Source: DCFW01 sp963790715
GTDB taxonomy: Bacteria; Bacteroidota; Bacteroidia; Bacteroidales; Bacteroidaceae
DNA: 64,000 bases
Assembly (NCBI GenBank): GCA_963790715.1
Contig: CAWBPN010000011.1
Coordinates: 1-64,000, forward strand
Direction of reading: 5' to 3'
Shown here one piece after another: positions 52,672 through 60,734 of the stretch; the first letter of the stretch is position 1, and the number at the start of each line of letters is the position of its first letter. Made by a program: the position numbers and the translations under genes. The notes under the pieces are model-generated. The model worked only from the letters and a program-made list of their open reading frames with translations, did not search any database and was not told the origin of the DNA.

Positions 52672-53973
52672 TTATAAAAGAGTTGTTGCATATAAATCAT
52701 AATCATCAAAAGAAACTATTTTGACATCATAGAAATCACCTATATTCAATTTTTGTTCCTCAGCCTTAATAAGTACCTCAGGATCCACTTCCGGTGAATC
52801 GAACTGTGTACGACCAACGTAATACTCACCTTCTATCCTATCAATGATAACTTTTAATACCTTTCCAACTTTAGCATCATTCACATCTGCCGATATACTT
52901 TTTTGAATTTCCATTATTTCATCCAAACGTTTTTGCTTAACATCCGCAGGAATATCATCCTTATGATGAAGAGCCGCGTATGTGCCGTCCTCCTCGGAAT
53001 AAGCAAAAGCTCCCATACGTTCAAAACGCATTTCCTTTACAAAATTTTTGAGTTGGGCGAAATCGTCTTCTGTTTCACCGGGATACCCAACCATCAATGT
53101 AGTACGAATGTGAATACCGGGTACTTGGCGGCGTATTTCATTTATAAGATCTATCGTCTGTTGCTTGGTAACATGCCTATGCATTTGCGATAAAATATGG
53201 TCGCTACAATGTTGCAAGGCTATATCCAAATATTTACAAACATTATCGCGCTCACGAATGACACGCAACAAATCCATTGGAAAATCTGCTGGATAGGCAT
53301 AATGCAAACGTATCCACTCAACACCCGGTATATCGGATATGCGCTCTACCAACTCGGCAATGGACTGTTTATGATAGAGGTCGAGGCCGTAATAAGTAAG
53401 CTCCTGGGCAATGACCTGAAACTCTTTGACGCCTTTATCTACCAAGTTCTTAACTTCTTCAAGAATATCTTCAATAGGACGAGAGACGTGATGACCCGTC
53501 ATAAGCGGTATTGCACAGTATGTACACATGCGGTCGCAACCTTCGGATATTTTCAAATATGCATAATGGCTCGGAGTTGTCAACGAACGCTCAATCTTTT
53601 TGCGCTCATCGTATGTCTTACCTAAATCGGCAATTACATCTTTCCAATCGAACTTACCGTAAAACTTATCGACTTGTGGTATTTCTTTTGCTAAATCCGA
53701 ACGATAACGTTGTGAAAGACAACCCATAACAAGCAGTTTCTTTAATCTGCCATCCTTTTTAGCTTGAGCAAATTCAAGAATCATATTTATTGATTCTTCT
53801 TTAGCCGCCTCAATAAAACCACATGTATTTATAATAGCTATTTCTCCTTCTGGATTGTCGGAATCATGGACAACTTGATAGCCGCATGCATTCAGTCGGC
53901 CGATAAGTTCCTCAGAATCAACCAAATTCTTTGAACATCCCAAAGTGATTATATCAATTGTATTCTTTTTCAT
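52672..53973 (-). CDS. rimO: Ribosomal protein S12 methylthiotransferase RimO
   Basis: This 433-residue radical-SAM enzyme methylthiolates the conserved Asp of ribosomal protein S12. The N-terminal UPF0004 domain binds one iron-sulfur cluster (TLGCSKNLVDSE, NTCGFI, VMGCLSQRY). The radical-SAM CxxxCxxC is CDRMCTYC, followed by GHHVSRPIEDILEE. A C-terminal TRAM domain recognises the substrate (about 370-433). The specific RimO wording LGCSKNLVDSE separates it from MiaB. The start overlaps the ftsY stop by four bases. Confidence 0.96.
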   Translation of the reverse strand: MKKNTIDIITLGCSKNLVDSEELIGRLNACGYQVVHDSDNPEGEIAIINTCGFIEAAKEESINMILEFAQAKKDGRLKKLLVMGCLSQRYRSDLAKEIPQVDKFYGKFDWKDVIADLGKTYDERKKIERSLTTPSHYAYLKISEGCDRMCTYCAIPLMTGHHVSRPIEDILEEVKNLVDKGVKEFQVIAQELTYYGLDLYHKQSIAELVERISDIPGVEWIRLHYAYPADFPMDLLRVIRERDNVCKYLDIALQHCSDHILSQMHRHVTKQQTIDLINEIRRQVPGIHIRTTLMVGYPGETEDDFAQLKNFVKEMRFERMGAFAYSEEDGTYAALHHKDDIPADVKQKRLDEIMEIQKSISADVNDAKVGKVLKVIIDRIEGEYYVGRTQFDSPEVDPEVLIKAEEQKLNIGDFYDVKIVSFDDYDLYATTLL

Positions 53974-54926
53974 TTATCACCGAATAACGACTTAATGAAT
54001 TCCTCTTTGTTAAAGACCTGCAAGTCTTCCATGCCTTCGCCCAACCCGATATACTTAACAGGGATTTTAAATTCGTGCGAGATGCCGATAACTACTCCGC
54101 CCTTTGCAGTACCGTCCAATTTGGTGATAGCCAAAGAAGTAACCTCAGTGGCCTTGGTGAACTGCTTTGCCTGTTCAAAAGCATTTTGTCCGGTGGAGCC
54201 ATCAAGTACAAGTAACACTTCATTAGGAGCATAAGGAACGATTTTTTTCATCACATTCTTTATCTTGGTAAGTTCATTCATCAAGTTCACCTTATTATGC
54301 AGACGTCCTGCAGTATCTATAAGTACCACATCGGCATCATTTGCAACAGCCGAATTCAACGTATCGTAAGCCACCGAAGCAGGGTCGGAACCCATATTTT
54401 GTTTGATTACAGGAACATCCACACGTTTCCCCCATATGTCGAGTTGTTCCACGGCGGCAGCCCTGAAAGTATCTGCGGCACCCAAATAAACTTTTTTACC
54501 TGCTTTCTTGAATTGATATGCGAGTTTGCCTATTGTTGTGGTTTTGCCGACGCCATTAACGCCAACTACCAAAATTACATACGGTTTCTTATCTATTGCA
54601 AAGTTGAAATCGACAACTTCGTCAGTATTGTTTTCAATGAGCAAAGCAGCAACTTCTTCACGAAGAATACTGTTCAATTCATTTGTACCGACATACTTAT
54701 CCATTTTGACACGTTCTTCTATACGCTTGATTATGTCCAATGTAGTTTCAACACCTACATCGGATGTTATCAGAATTTCTTCCAAATCATCAAGAACATC
54801 ATCATCGACCTTTGATTTGCCAACTACAGCGTGAGTAATCTTATTAAAAACAGATTCTTTAGTCTTAGAAAGGCCTTTATCCAAAGTTTCTTTTTTATCT
54901 TTTGAGAAAAAGTTGAGTAATCCCAT
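53970..54926 (-). CDS. ftsY: Signal recognition particle receptor FtsY
   Basis: This 318-residue GTPase docks the signal recognition particle with its ribosome at the inner membrane. It has the N domain (about 20-100) and the G domain with GVNGVGKTTTIGKLA (G1), DTFRAAA, DTAGR and TKLDGTAKGG, then GLGEGMEDLQVF at the end. The acidic A domain of E. coli FtsY is missing, as is usual outside the proteobacteria. It is the first gene of the ftsY-rimO-HU-HU/LysM operon. Confidence 0.97.
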   Translation of the reverse strand: MGLLNFFSKDKKETLDKGLSKTKESVFNKITHAVVGKSKVDDDVLDDLEEILITSDVGVETTLDIIKRIEERVKMDKYVGTNELNSILREEVAALLIENNTDEVVDFNFAIDKKPYVILVVGVNGVGKTTTIGKLAYQFKKAGKKVYLGAADTFRAAAVEQLDIWGKRVDVPVIKQNMGSDPASVAYDTLNSAVANDADVVLIDTAGRLHNKVNLMNELTKIKNVMKKIVPYAPNEVLLVLDGSTGQNAFEQAKQFTKATEVTSLAITKLDGTAKGGVVIGISHEFKIPVKYIGLGEGMEDLQVFNKEEFIKSLFGDK

Positions 54927-54950
54927 TGTTGATAATTATTAATTATAAAG

Positions 54951-54982
54951 CAAAGATAAATATAAATCGGTAATATGACAAA
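54951..54982 (-). promoter_or_regulatory. Promoter of the ftsY operon
   Basis: Minus-strand TTTG (plus 54979-54982), 20-bp spacer, exact TATCTTTG (plus 54951-54958). The -33 box is formed by the T-run of the upstream terminator. Confidence 0.7.
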
Positions 54983-55016
54983 AAAACTTCCCTTCATATC
55001 TAAATGGAGGGAAGTT
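54980..55016 (-). terminator. Intrinsic terminator of the rpmB-rpmG-DUF4295 operon
   Basis: Minus-strand stem AACTTCCCT (plus 55008-55016) with AGGGAAGTT (plus 54985-54993), then a run of seven T. It overlaps the -33 box of the ftsY promoter. Confidence 0.85.
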
Positions 55017-55044
55017 TTATATAAAAATGTAATTTGTAAACTTA

Positions 55045-55203
55045 TTATTTCTTGAAAAAGTCATCAACTTTCTCATTAGGAACCATTTGTTCATCAAAAA
55101 CGTAAGCACCATTTTTCGGAGACTTAACCATCCTGATTACTTTAGCATATGAACGTCCTTCTTTAGAACTTTCGTGCAAACTTGCAACTGTTTTCTTTGC
55201 CAT
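55045..55203 (-). CDS. DUF4295 small basic protein
   Basis: This 52-residue protein reads MAKKTVASLHESSKEGRSYA and continues with KVIRMVKSPKNGAYVFDEQM to the C-terminus. It matches the DUF4295 family, which in Bacteroidota always follows rpmG. It is basic at the front and acidic at the back. Its place in the ribosomal operon suggests a ribosome-associated role, but none is proven. It starts 12 bases after rpmG. Confidence 0.9.
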   Translation of the reverse strand: MAKKTVASLHESSKEGRSYAKVIRMVKSPKNGAYVFDEQMVPNEKVDDFFKK

Positions 55204-55214
55204 AATTAAATAAA

Positions 55215-55403
55215 TTATTTAATTTCTTTATGAACTGTCATTTTCTTAAGAATTGGGTTGTATTTTTTCAACTCAAGTCTTTCAGGACTATTTTTTCTAT
55301 TTTTTGTTGTAACATAACGAGAAGTTCCAGGAAGACCACTCTCTTTCATTTCGGTACATTCCAATATTACTTGAACTCTATTACCCTTTGATTTACTTAC
55401 CAT
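55215..55403 (-). CDS. rpmG: 50S ribosomal protein L33
   Basis: This 62-residue protein of the large ribosomal subunit begins [18 protein letters not shown], includes [20 protein letters not shown] and ends in the usual basic [16 protein letters not shown]. It lacks the Cys pairs of zinc-binding L33 forms, so it is of the zinc-independent type. It lies between rpmB and DUF4295. Confidence 0.97.
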   Translation of the reverse strand: MVSKSKGNRVQVILECTEMKESGLPGTSRYVTTKNRKNSPERLELKKYNPILKKMTVHKEIK

Positions 55404-55421
55404 TTTTACTAATATTTAAAA

Positions 55422-55682
55422 TTAACCGATAATCTTTATATCTTTCCAATCACAATAGCCTTTAGACACAGCATTTTTTAGTGCACTATCCAAGCCGACC
55501 TTATTAATGAGCTTCAAACCCTGAGCGCTGATTTTTAAACTAACCCAGCAATCCTCCTCAACATAGTAGAATTTCTTCCTAAACAAATTCAAATCGAATG
55601 TTCTTTTTGTTCTTCTCTTTGAATGTGAAACATTATTGCCAATCAAGGCTTTTCTTCCGGTAATCTGACAAATCTTAGACAT
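55422..55682 (-). CDS. rpmB: 50S ribosomal protein L28
   Basis: This 86-residue protein of the large subunit reads [20 protein letters not shown], then [20 protein letters not shown]. It is of the longer Bacteroidota type. It is the first gene of the rpmB-rpmG-DUF4295 operon. Confidence 0.97.
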   Translation of the reverse strand: MSKICQITGRKALIGNNVSHSKRRTKRTFDLNLFRKKFYYVEEDCWVSLKISAQGLKLINKVGLDSALKNAVSKGYCDWKDIKIIG

Positions 55683-55905
55683 TTCTATCTCTATTTTATT
55701 TTATTTACTCTTGAACTGTTTTTGAAACAGGGCACAAAGTTAGCATTTCTTTTTCACCTACACAAACTTTTATAAAATAATTAGCAATTTATTTGATTTC
55801 CTTTAATCCAGTTTCGCAAATGAATAAACTATTCATATCTGTTAATGCTTCAACCGAACGTTTTTACCGTATTTTACACATTTACGCACCACTATATACA
55901 TAAAA
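55683..55905. other. Leader and intergenic region before the hairpin element
   Basis: This stretch holds the rpmB promoter and no gene. Together with the hairpin element and its right flank (to 56601) it forms a 919-base gene-free region between the ribosomal operon and the exopolysaccharide cluster. Confidence 0.6.
55735..55766 (-). promoter_or_regulatory. Promoter of the rpmB operon
   Basis: Minus-strand TTTG (plus 55763-55766), 20-bp spacer, exact TAACTTTG (plus 55735-55742). The leader is about 47 bases. Confidence 0.8.
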
Positions 55906-56483
55906 CTAAACATGCATTTCAGCTTTCAGTTCGCCTTTATTTATTGACTTTTCCGGCTGACACCATGAATACCTGCATGTATTCAGGATGCTGATTTGTA
56001 TCTTCATTAAAATGTTCGGTATAGGTCATCTTTATTAACTTGCTTATAGTAATAATTTAAAATACTCTAAATTTATCGGTGATATAAACTGATAAATACG
56101 TTATTTATCAGCGTGTTTACCGTATTTAATGAGCATGAGTTGTATTTATTACAGCTGTAAAAAGATGTTTTTACAGCTATGAAATCATCTTATTACAGCT
56201 GTGAAATCATCTTTTCACAGCTGTAATAAACAGTAAACATAATGTTCTTTCACGGTAAACACGCTGAAGAGTTCGGCAAATCATGCTGAAAAGCTTTGCT
56301 GATCGCAGTAGAAAGCAAATCAAATATAAGTAAAAACAGGGCTGATTTTTCTGAATGCCTAAGCACAAATGTGATATATATTCTACAATTACTCATTTTT
56401 GCAATGTTACACTGAAGGCTTCAGGTATTCAGCTGTTCAGTCTGATAATTGCCATGAATACAGGTAGTCTGAAACATGAATAG
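55906..56483. mobile_element. Second, diverged copy of the TIR-bounded hairpin element (copy B)
   Basis: The right end carries the same 20-mer as copy A (TCTGAAACATGAATAGCATA, 56468-56487). The left end at 55906-55922 is a degenerate version of the inverted repeat. Just inside the left end, 55924-55944 matches 4074-4094 of copy A at 18 of 21 positions, in the same orientation. The interior has different hairpins (55966-55985, 56089-56111, 56153-56178, 56191-56228) inside a 13-bp inverted repeat. GAGCATGAGTTG (56131-56142) is shared with 4709-4720. No ORF is convincing. Confidence 0.5.
56089..56264. repeat. Hairpin cluster inside element copy B
   Basis: Perfect stems: CTGATAAATA/TATTTATCAG (56089-56111, loop 3); AGCTGTAAAAA/TTTTTACAGCT (56153-56178, loop 4); a 16-bp stem TATTACAGCTGTGAAA with its complement (56191-56228, loop 6). 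The last two are enclosed by GCGTGTTTACCGT (56111-56123) and its exact complement (56252-56264). Confidence 0.9.
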
Positions 56484-56601
56484 CATATTACAAATAATGT
56501 AATATGGAGTATTTCCGAAAAATTTTTATTATTTATTCGTTAAGCTAAAGCCTTATAGCTTATAGTTTTACTTTTACGCGAAGAAAAATTAATTTTACAA
56601 A

Positions 56602-57213
56602 TTATTTTTTAATCCATTTATTCTCTGCAAAATCGTATTGTTTAATTATTTTTGCCGGATTACCCGCCACTACACAATAATCGGGAATGCTATCGGTGAC
56701 GACACTACCGGCACCTATTACAACGTGCTTGCCGACATTAACACCGGAAGTAATAACCACATTTGCCCCTATCCACACATCATCGCTTATTTTTATTTCT
56801 TTTGTAGACACCTTTTGTTCGTCTATCAATTCATTTACATCGTTATAAATATGATTTAATGCTGAAACGGTCACACATTGCCCGATTATAACATGATTGC
56901 CGATTGTTACAGGTCCTATAATAGTATTGTGCAACCCTATTCTGTCATCATCTCCTATCACAATATCACCCACTTGATTATTTATCGCTGCATAATCTTC
57001 AATGACCGAACGTCTGCCCAAGATAAATTTGTTGAAAGGAACTATGTCTTTGCGAACCGAACGATAGATGACACTACCGCGTCCACGATGAATATATGCA
57101 CGTTGAAATATACGAATCCACCATTGCGGACGGCATTTTACAGGGTTTATCAAAAGCTGCAAAACAAATCTTTTCAGCCGGGCATCCGACTTTATTTTTT
57201 CCTTCAGTCCCAT
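56602..57213 (-). CDS. Hexapeptide-repeat acyltransferase (exopolysaccharide cluster)
   Basis: This 203-residue left-handed β-helix acyltransferase has many hexapeptide turns (NNQVGDIVIGDDDRIGLHNT, ISDDVWIGANVVITSGVNVG, KHVVIGAGSVVTDSIPD). It ends with YCVVAGNPAKIIKQYDF, as in CysE/WcaF/NodL-type O-acetyltransferases. It probably acetylates a sugar of the exopolysaccharide. It is the last gene of the cluster strand, two bases after a glycosyltransferase gene. Confidence 0.88.
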   Translation of the reverse strand: MGLKEKIKSDARLKRFVLQLLINPVKCRPQWWIRIFQRAYIHRGRGSVIYRSVRKDIVPFNKFILGRRSVIEDYAAINNQVGDIVIGDDDRIGLHNTIIGPVTIGNHVIIGQCVTVSALNHIYNDVNELIDEQKVSTKEIKISDDVWIGANVVITSGVNVGKHVVIGAGSVVTDSIPDYCVVAGNPAKIIKQYDFAENKWIKK

Positions 57214-57215
57214 GA

Positions 57216-58376
57216 TTATATACTATGCTTTGTGTGAATAAAATTTTTATCACCATTTCTTATTCGAAACAAATTAAAGAACATCTTTAATCCTAAAACA
57301 GGAATACTTCTGAATGCCTTGCGCAAGTTTTTGTTCACCAGTTCATCAGGAGTTGCAAAAGCTAACGACAAAAACAAGAAGAACAACAGCACCCACCATT
57401 TGACCGACCGGACAGGAGCATATAATGTGATTAATACGGCACATATTACGATGAACAATATAAGAATAATTCGCGGCAACATTGCCCATTGAACAAGTTT
57501 ATCTACATAATCTCGATTGCGATCAAACAAAGCCGACGGCAAATCTTTAAGTCCTCTCATTAACGAACAAAACTGTGCTGACAGCCAACGACGACGCTGG
57601 TTATTGAAATTATCGACGTTGGCAGTCTTTTCATCATAAACAATGGCATCGTCAAGAAAGTCAACATATATACGATCTTTAAATAGCAACGCTTCCAACT
57701 CTTTATCTTCTCCTGATGTTTGCAAATAACCTACATGTTTTTTGTACCAGTTGAAATCAAAAGCCATGCCTGAGCCTATCAATGCCGATGAAAAGCCCAA
57801 CACCACATGCCCGCGACGGAATATCGAATTATTTATTTCTTCGCTTAATGCATCCAAAATTGCGACGTGCGTATCAAGATTCTTTGCCTTGCGGTGCGTT
57901 TGTATTGCATCAGAACCTGCCGCAAAACAGTCGTTCAACTTATTCAGATAATCGGTGCCAACCACGTTATCGGCATCCAATATAAGTACTTTATCAAAGG
58001 CGTTATAATCAAATTTGCCCAAAGCATATTGCAAGGCTTTGGCTTTAGAACTATTTTCAAATTCAACAGGCATTACGTCAACCCCCAATTGTGACAGTTG
58101 ATTGTTCACGCCATCTTCCATACGGTCTGAAACAACAGCAACATGATATGATTCCGACGGATAATCCTGTTTTAAGAATTGAGTTACTGAATTTATTATA
58201 ACCTTATCTTCCTTATATGAAGGGAATATTACCAAAAAACTATATTTATATTTTGCTCGCGGCAAACAGGACTTGCTCACGAACAAACCGGCTGTGGAAA
58301 AAATAAACAGATATACCACTTGTGCGGCAAATAGGATAAAAAAGACAACATCTATAATGTTAATAATTCCACTCAT
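57216..58376 (-). CDS. Family 2 glycosyltransferase, membrane-bound
   Basis: This 386-residue glycosyltransferase has an N-terminal membrane helix (about 5-30). The GT2 catalytic domain has LVIFPSYKEDKVI, the DxD-type ILDADNVVG (about 142-150) and a Q/RxxRW-type NQRRRWLSAQF motif (about 265-275). C-terminal membrane helices cover about 300-345. The layout is that of processive or polyprenyl-linked GT2 enzymes such as cellulose-synthase-like proteins. It adds or polymerises a sugar in the exopolysaccharide; the sugar is unknown. Confidence 0.88.
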   Translation of the reverse strand: MSGIINIIDVVFFILFAAQVVYLFIFSTAGLFVSKSCLPRAKYKYSFLVIFPSYKEDKVIINSVTQFLKQDYPSESYHVAVVSDRMEDGVNNQLSQLGVDVMPVEFENSSKAKALQYALGKFDYNAFDKVLILDADNVVGTDYLNKLNDCFAAGSDAIQTHRKAKNLDTHVAILDALSEEINNSIFRRGHVVLGFSSALIGSGMAFDFNWYKKHVGYLQTSGEDKELEALLFKDRIYVDFLDDAIVYDEKTANVDNFNNQRRRWLSAQFCSLMRGLKDLPSALFDRNRDYVDKLVQWAMLPRIILILFIVICAVLITLYAPVRSVKWWVLLFFLFLSLAFATPDELVNKNLRKAFRSIPVLGLKMFFNLFRIRNGDKNFIHTKHSI

Positions 58377-59271
58377 ATTTGCTTTTTTTATCGTTTAACT
58401 TAAAGAATGATGCCACACCTTTTATTACGGCTTTTGCCATGTCAGTACGCGCATGCAGCAAATACACAATAATATTTTTAGGAGCTACAACGCATGTTTG
58501 GTATATAATAGATAAGGTGGCGATAGATTTTGAATAATTGCGAAACGGATACAGCATACGATTACGCGTCATATAAAACACCCTTAAGGCACTGTTCATG
58601 CCGATACTTTGACTTTCCCTGTGAAATACCGTACATTCAGGCTCATACCACAATTCATACCCATGCTTTGTAAATTGAGTACTCCAGTCCAATTCCTCAT
58701 AATATAAGAAGAATATCTCAGGCATCAAGCCTACTTCTTTTATAGCTTCTCTTTTAATCACCATCGCCGCGCCGTGTAAATATGGTGTTTTATGCGAAAC
58801 ATCATATTCTTCAGAATCATAATCATTACATCCTATAGCGTTGTTCCGCATGGTTATATGATTCAAAGACGAATAGCCTGCAAATTGTATTTTTTGTCCG
58901 TTAAAGGCAAACTTTATTTTCGGCGAAACACCTCCTACTGCCGGAGAAGATTCAAAACGATTAATTATACTTTTCAACCCATCGTCCTCAATATACGTAT
59001 CATTATTGATAAAGAAGAGATAACGTCCAAAAGAATGTTTGATACCTATATTATTACCACCTGAAAATCCTACATTAACCGTTGAACGAATTGTAAATAC
59101 ATCAGGATAATATTCATTTATTAGCTCCGTTTCATCTTTTAATGAGCCGTTGTCAACGACTATAATCTCGTATGAAACCGATTCCACTGTATGTTTCAAT
59201 GAACGGATTAATTGCAAAGTATCATCAATGCCGTTATAATTTACTGTGATAAAAGATACGTCAGGAATCAT
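58360..59271 (-). CDS. Family 2 glycosyltransferase (rhamnosyltransferase-like)
   Basis: This 303-residue GT2 enzyme of the WcaA/RfbF type shows VSFITVNYNGIDDTLQLIRS and VDNGSLKDET. Then come NVGFSGGNNIGI (sugar-nucleotide binding) and the motif FFINNDTYIED that replaces the usual DxD. YLHGAAMVIKREAI and EELDWSTQF form the acceptor-side motif. It is cytosolic and monofunctional. Its start overlaps the polymerase gene by four bases, and its stop overlaps the next glycosyltransferase. Confidence 0.9.
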   Translation of the reverse strand: MIPDVSFITVNYNGIDDTLQLIRSLKHTVESVSYEIIVVDNGSLKDETELINEYYPDVFTIRSTVNVGFSGGNNIGIKHSFGRYLFFINNDTYIEDDGLKSIINRFESSPAVGGVSPKIKFAFNGQKIQFAGYSSLNHITMRNNAIGCNDYDSEEYDVSHKTPYLHGAAMVIKREAIKEVGLMPEIFFLYYEELDWSTQFTKHGYELWYEPECTVFHRESQSIGMNSALRVFYMTRNRMLYPFRNYSKSIATLSIIYQTCVVAPKNIIVYLLHARTDMAKAVIKGVASFFKLNDKKSKYEWNY

Positions 59272-60734
59272 ATCGTTTTAAGCTCTTTACTCTTTTCTTC
59301 TCCAAGATGTTCATCAATATAAGGACTGACAAAGACAAAAGCTTCACATATCCATACAACCAATCCGTTAGGGAATCCCATCACCTCATTGCCGTATGAA
59401 GCAGCAAACAAGCCGAACGCTCCTGCAAACATTGCTGCCATAACGCCATGCAATTCACGGTTATGTATTTTGAACAATAAAATATAGCCACCCCATGCAA
59501 ACAATATGGCCATCAACGTAAGATGCAAAGAAAGGCCTACTATTCCGGTTTCCACCCATATCTTCACAAACCATGAGTCGGTGGCTATCTCAGGTACTTT
59601 GGTATAATGCTGCCACTGAGGGTCTTTGCTCATTTGTATGCCTACACCGAAAGGTCGGCTTGCCATATATGGTTTCAGCTTTGCCTGGTTGTCCAATCGC
59701 ACATTAAAGGACGCATCTGAAGTATCAAAAGCGCTTCGCATTCTTCGAACGTATTGAACGCTATTGCCTATAGTAGTAAAGTTGAAAAAGAAATACATGC
59801 CTGCAAGCACTAGTATTCCACAAACAGTCGACCGTACTTTACCGGAGCAAATGATGAACATAGCCAAAGCGGCAAAAGGCACCATCATTGCAGATCGAGT
59901 GCCGGAAATCATCATTCCGTATCCGGCAAGTAAAGCAACAGCGCCGAAATAGAGTTTCATCCATATCTTCTTTTGATAAAAGGCCGTTATGGCAAAAACC
60001 ATTAACGACATACCCATACCTATTCCGAAATTGGCTGCATCACTAAAGAAAGAGAAATAACGAATGCCGGAATATATTATATGTGTAGTCCTTCCTCCTC
60101 CTTCATAAAGCCACAACTTCTCCGCAGTGTCAAACCCGACAAACTTTTGCCAAAGGCTCTTAAACACGCATATCAAAGTACATACTGACCATAACGCCAA
60201 AAAAAATTTTACAGACTTATAATTCTTAAAGAAAATAGAAATAAAAAATATCGAAAGCAACGCATAAAAGGCATAAGACCCTATGCCTACAAACCATGGA
60301 TAAGAGTATATATCAGGTCGTAACAATTGCAATGCACAATACCCAAACCATATCAGCCAAATAACAAACATCGGATTACGGAAACAGCATTCAAGGTGCA
60401 TATTCGTATTCATCCAGCTGTATTTTATAACAACCAGCAAAAGCATTACAATAGATATGATGAACATCACCAATCCGCTTTTAATCGGATAATAACGGTT
60501 AATGCCCATTATAAAATAATCCAGTACGAAAAAAATAAAGAACAACTTATGCGGATGCTCTACAAATCTGCAAGCAAAAATAAATGCAATCGGTAACAAA
60601 GCAAAAACAAAAGCATCTACATATCCTCTGCTCATATAGATATGACACACTAAAAATACACCTATGATAAGAGCTATAATTTTTAGTGGAATGGATAATA
60701 TAAATGATTTTATCGCTTCAATTACGTTTCTCAT
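59268..60734 (-). CDS. O-antigen ligase/polymerase-like membrane protein
   Basis: This 488-residue inner-membrane protein has about twelve hydrophobic helices. A large periplasmic loop (about 305-385) carries FNVRLDNQAKLKPYMASRPF and GVGIQMSKDPQWQHY. This matches the Wzy_C/O-antigen ligase family, which polymerises or transfers lipid-linked oligosaccharides in the periplasm. The conserved Arg (SGTRSAMMVPF) and His (LSLHLTLMAI) typical of the family can be seen. It probably polymerises the repeat unit built by the cluster. Confidence 0.85.
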   Translation of the reverse strand: MRNVIEAIKSFILSIPLKIIALIIGVFLVCHIYMSRGYVDAFVFALLPIAFIFACRFVEHPHKLFFIFFVLDYFIMGINRYYPIKSGLVMFIISIVMLLLVVIKYSWMNTNMHLECCFRNPMFVIWLIWFGYCALQLLRPDIYSYPWFVGIGSYAFYALLSIFFISIFFKNYKSVKFFLALWSVCTLICVFKSLWQKFVGFDTAEKLWLYEGGGRTTHIIYSGIRYFSFFSDAANFGIGMGMSLMVFAITAFYQKKIWMKLYFGAVALLAGYGMMISGTRSAMMVPFAALAMFIICSGKVRSTVCGILVLAGMYFFFNFTTIGNSVQYVRRMRSAFDTSDASFNVRLDNQAKLKPYMASRPFGVGIQMSKDPQWQHYTKVPEIATDSWFVKIWVETGIVGLSLHLTLMAILFAWGGYILLFKIHNRELHGVMAAMFAGAFGLFAASYGNEVMGFPNGLVVWICEAFVFVSPYIDEHLGEEKSKELKTI

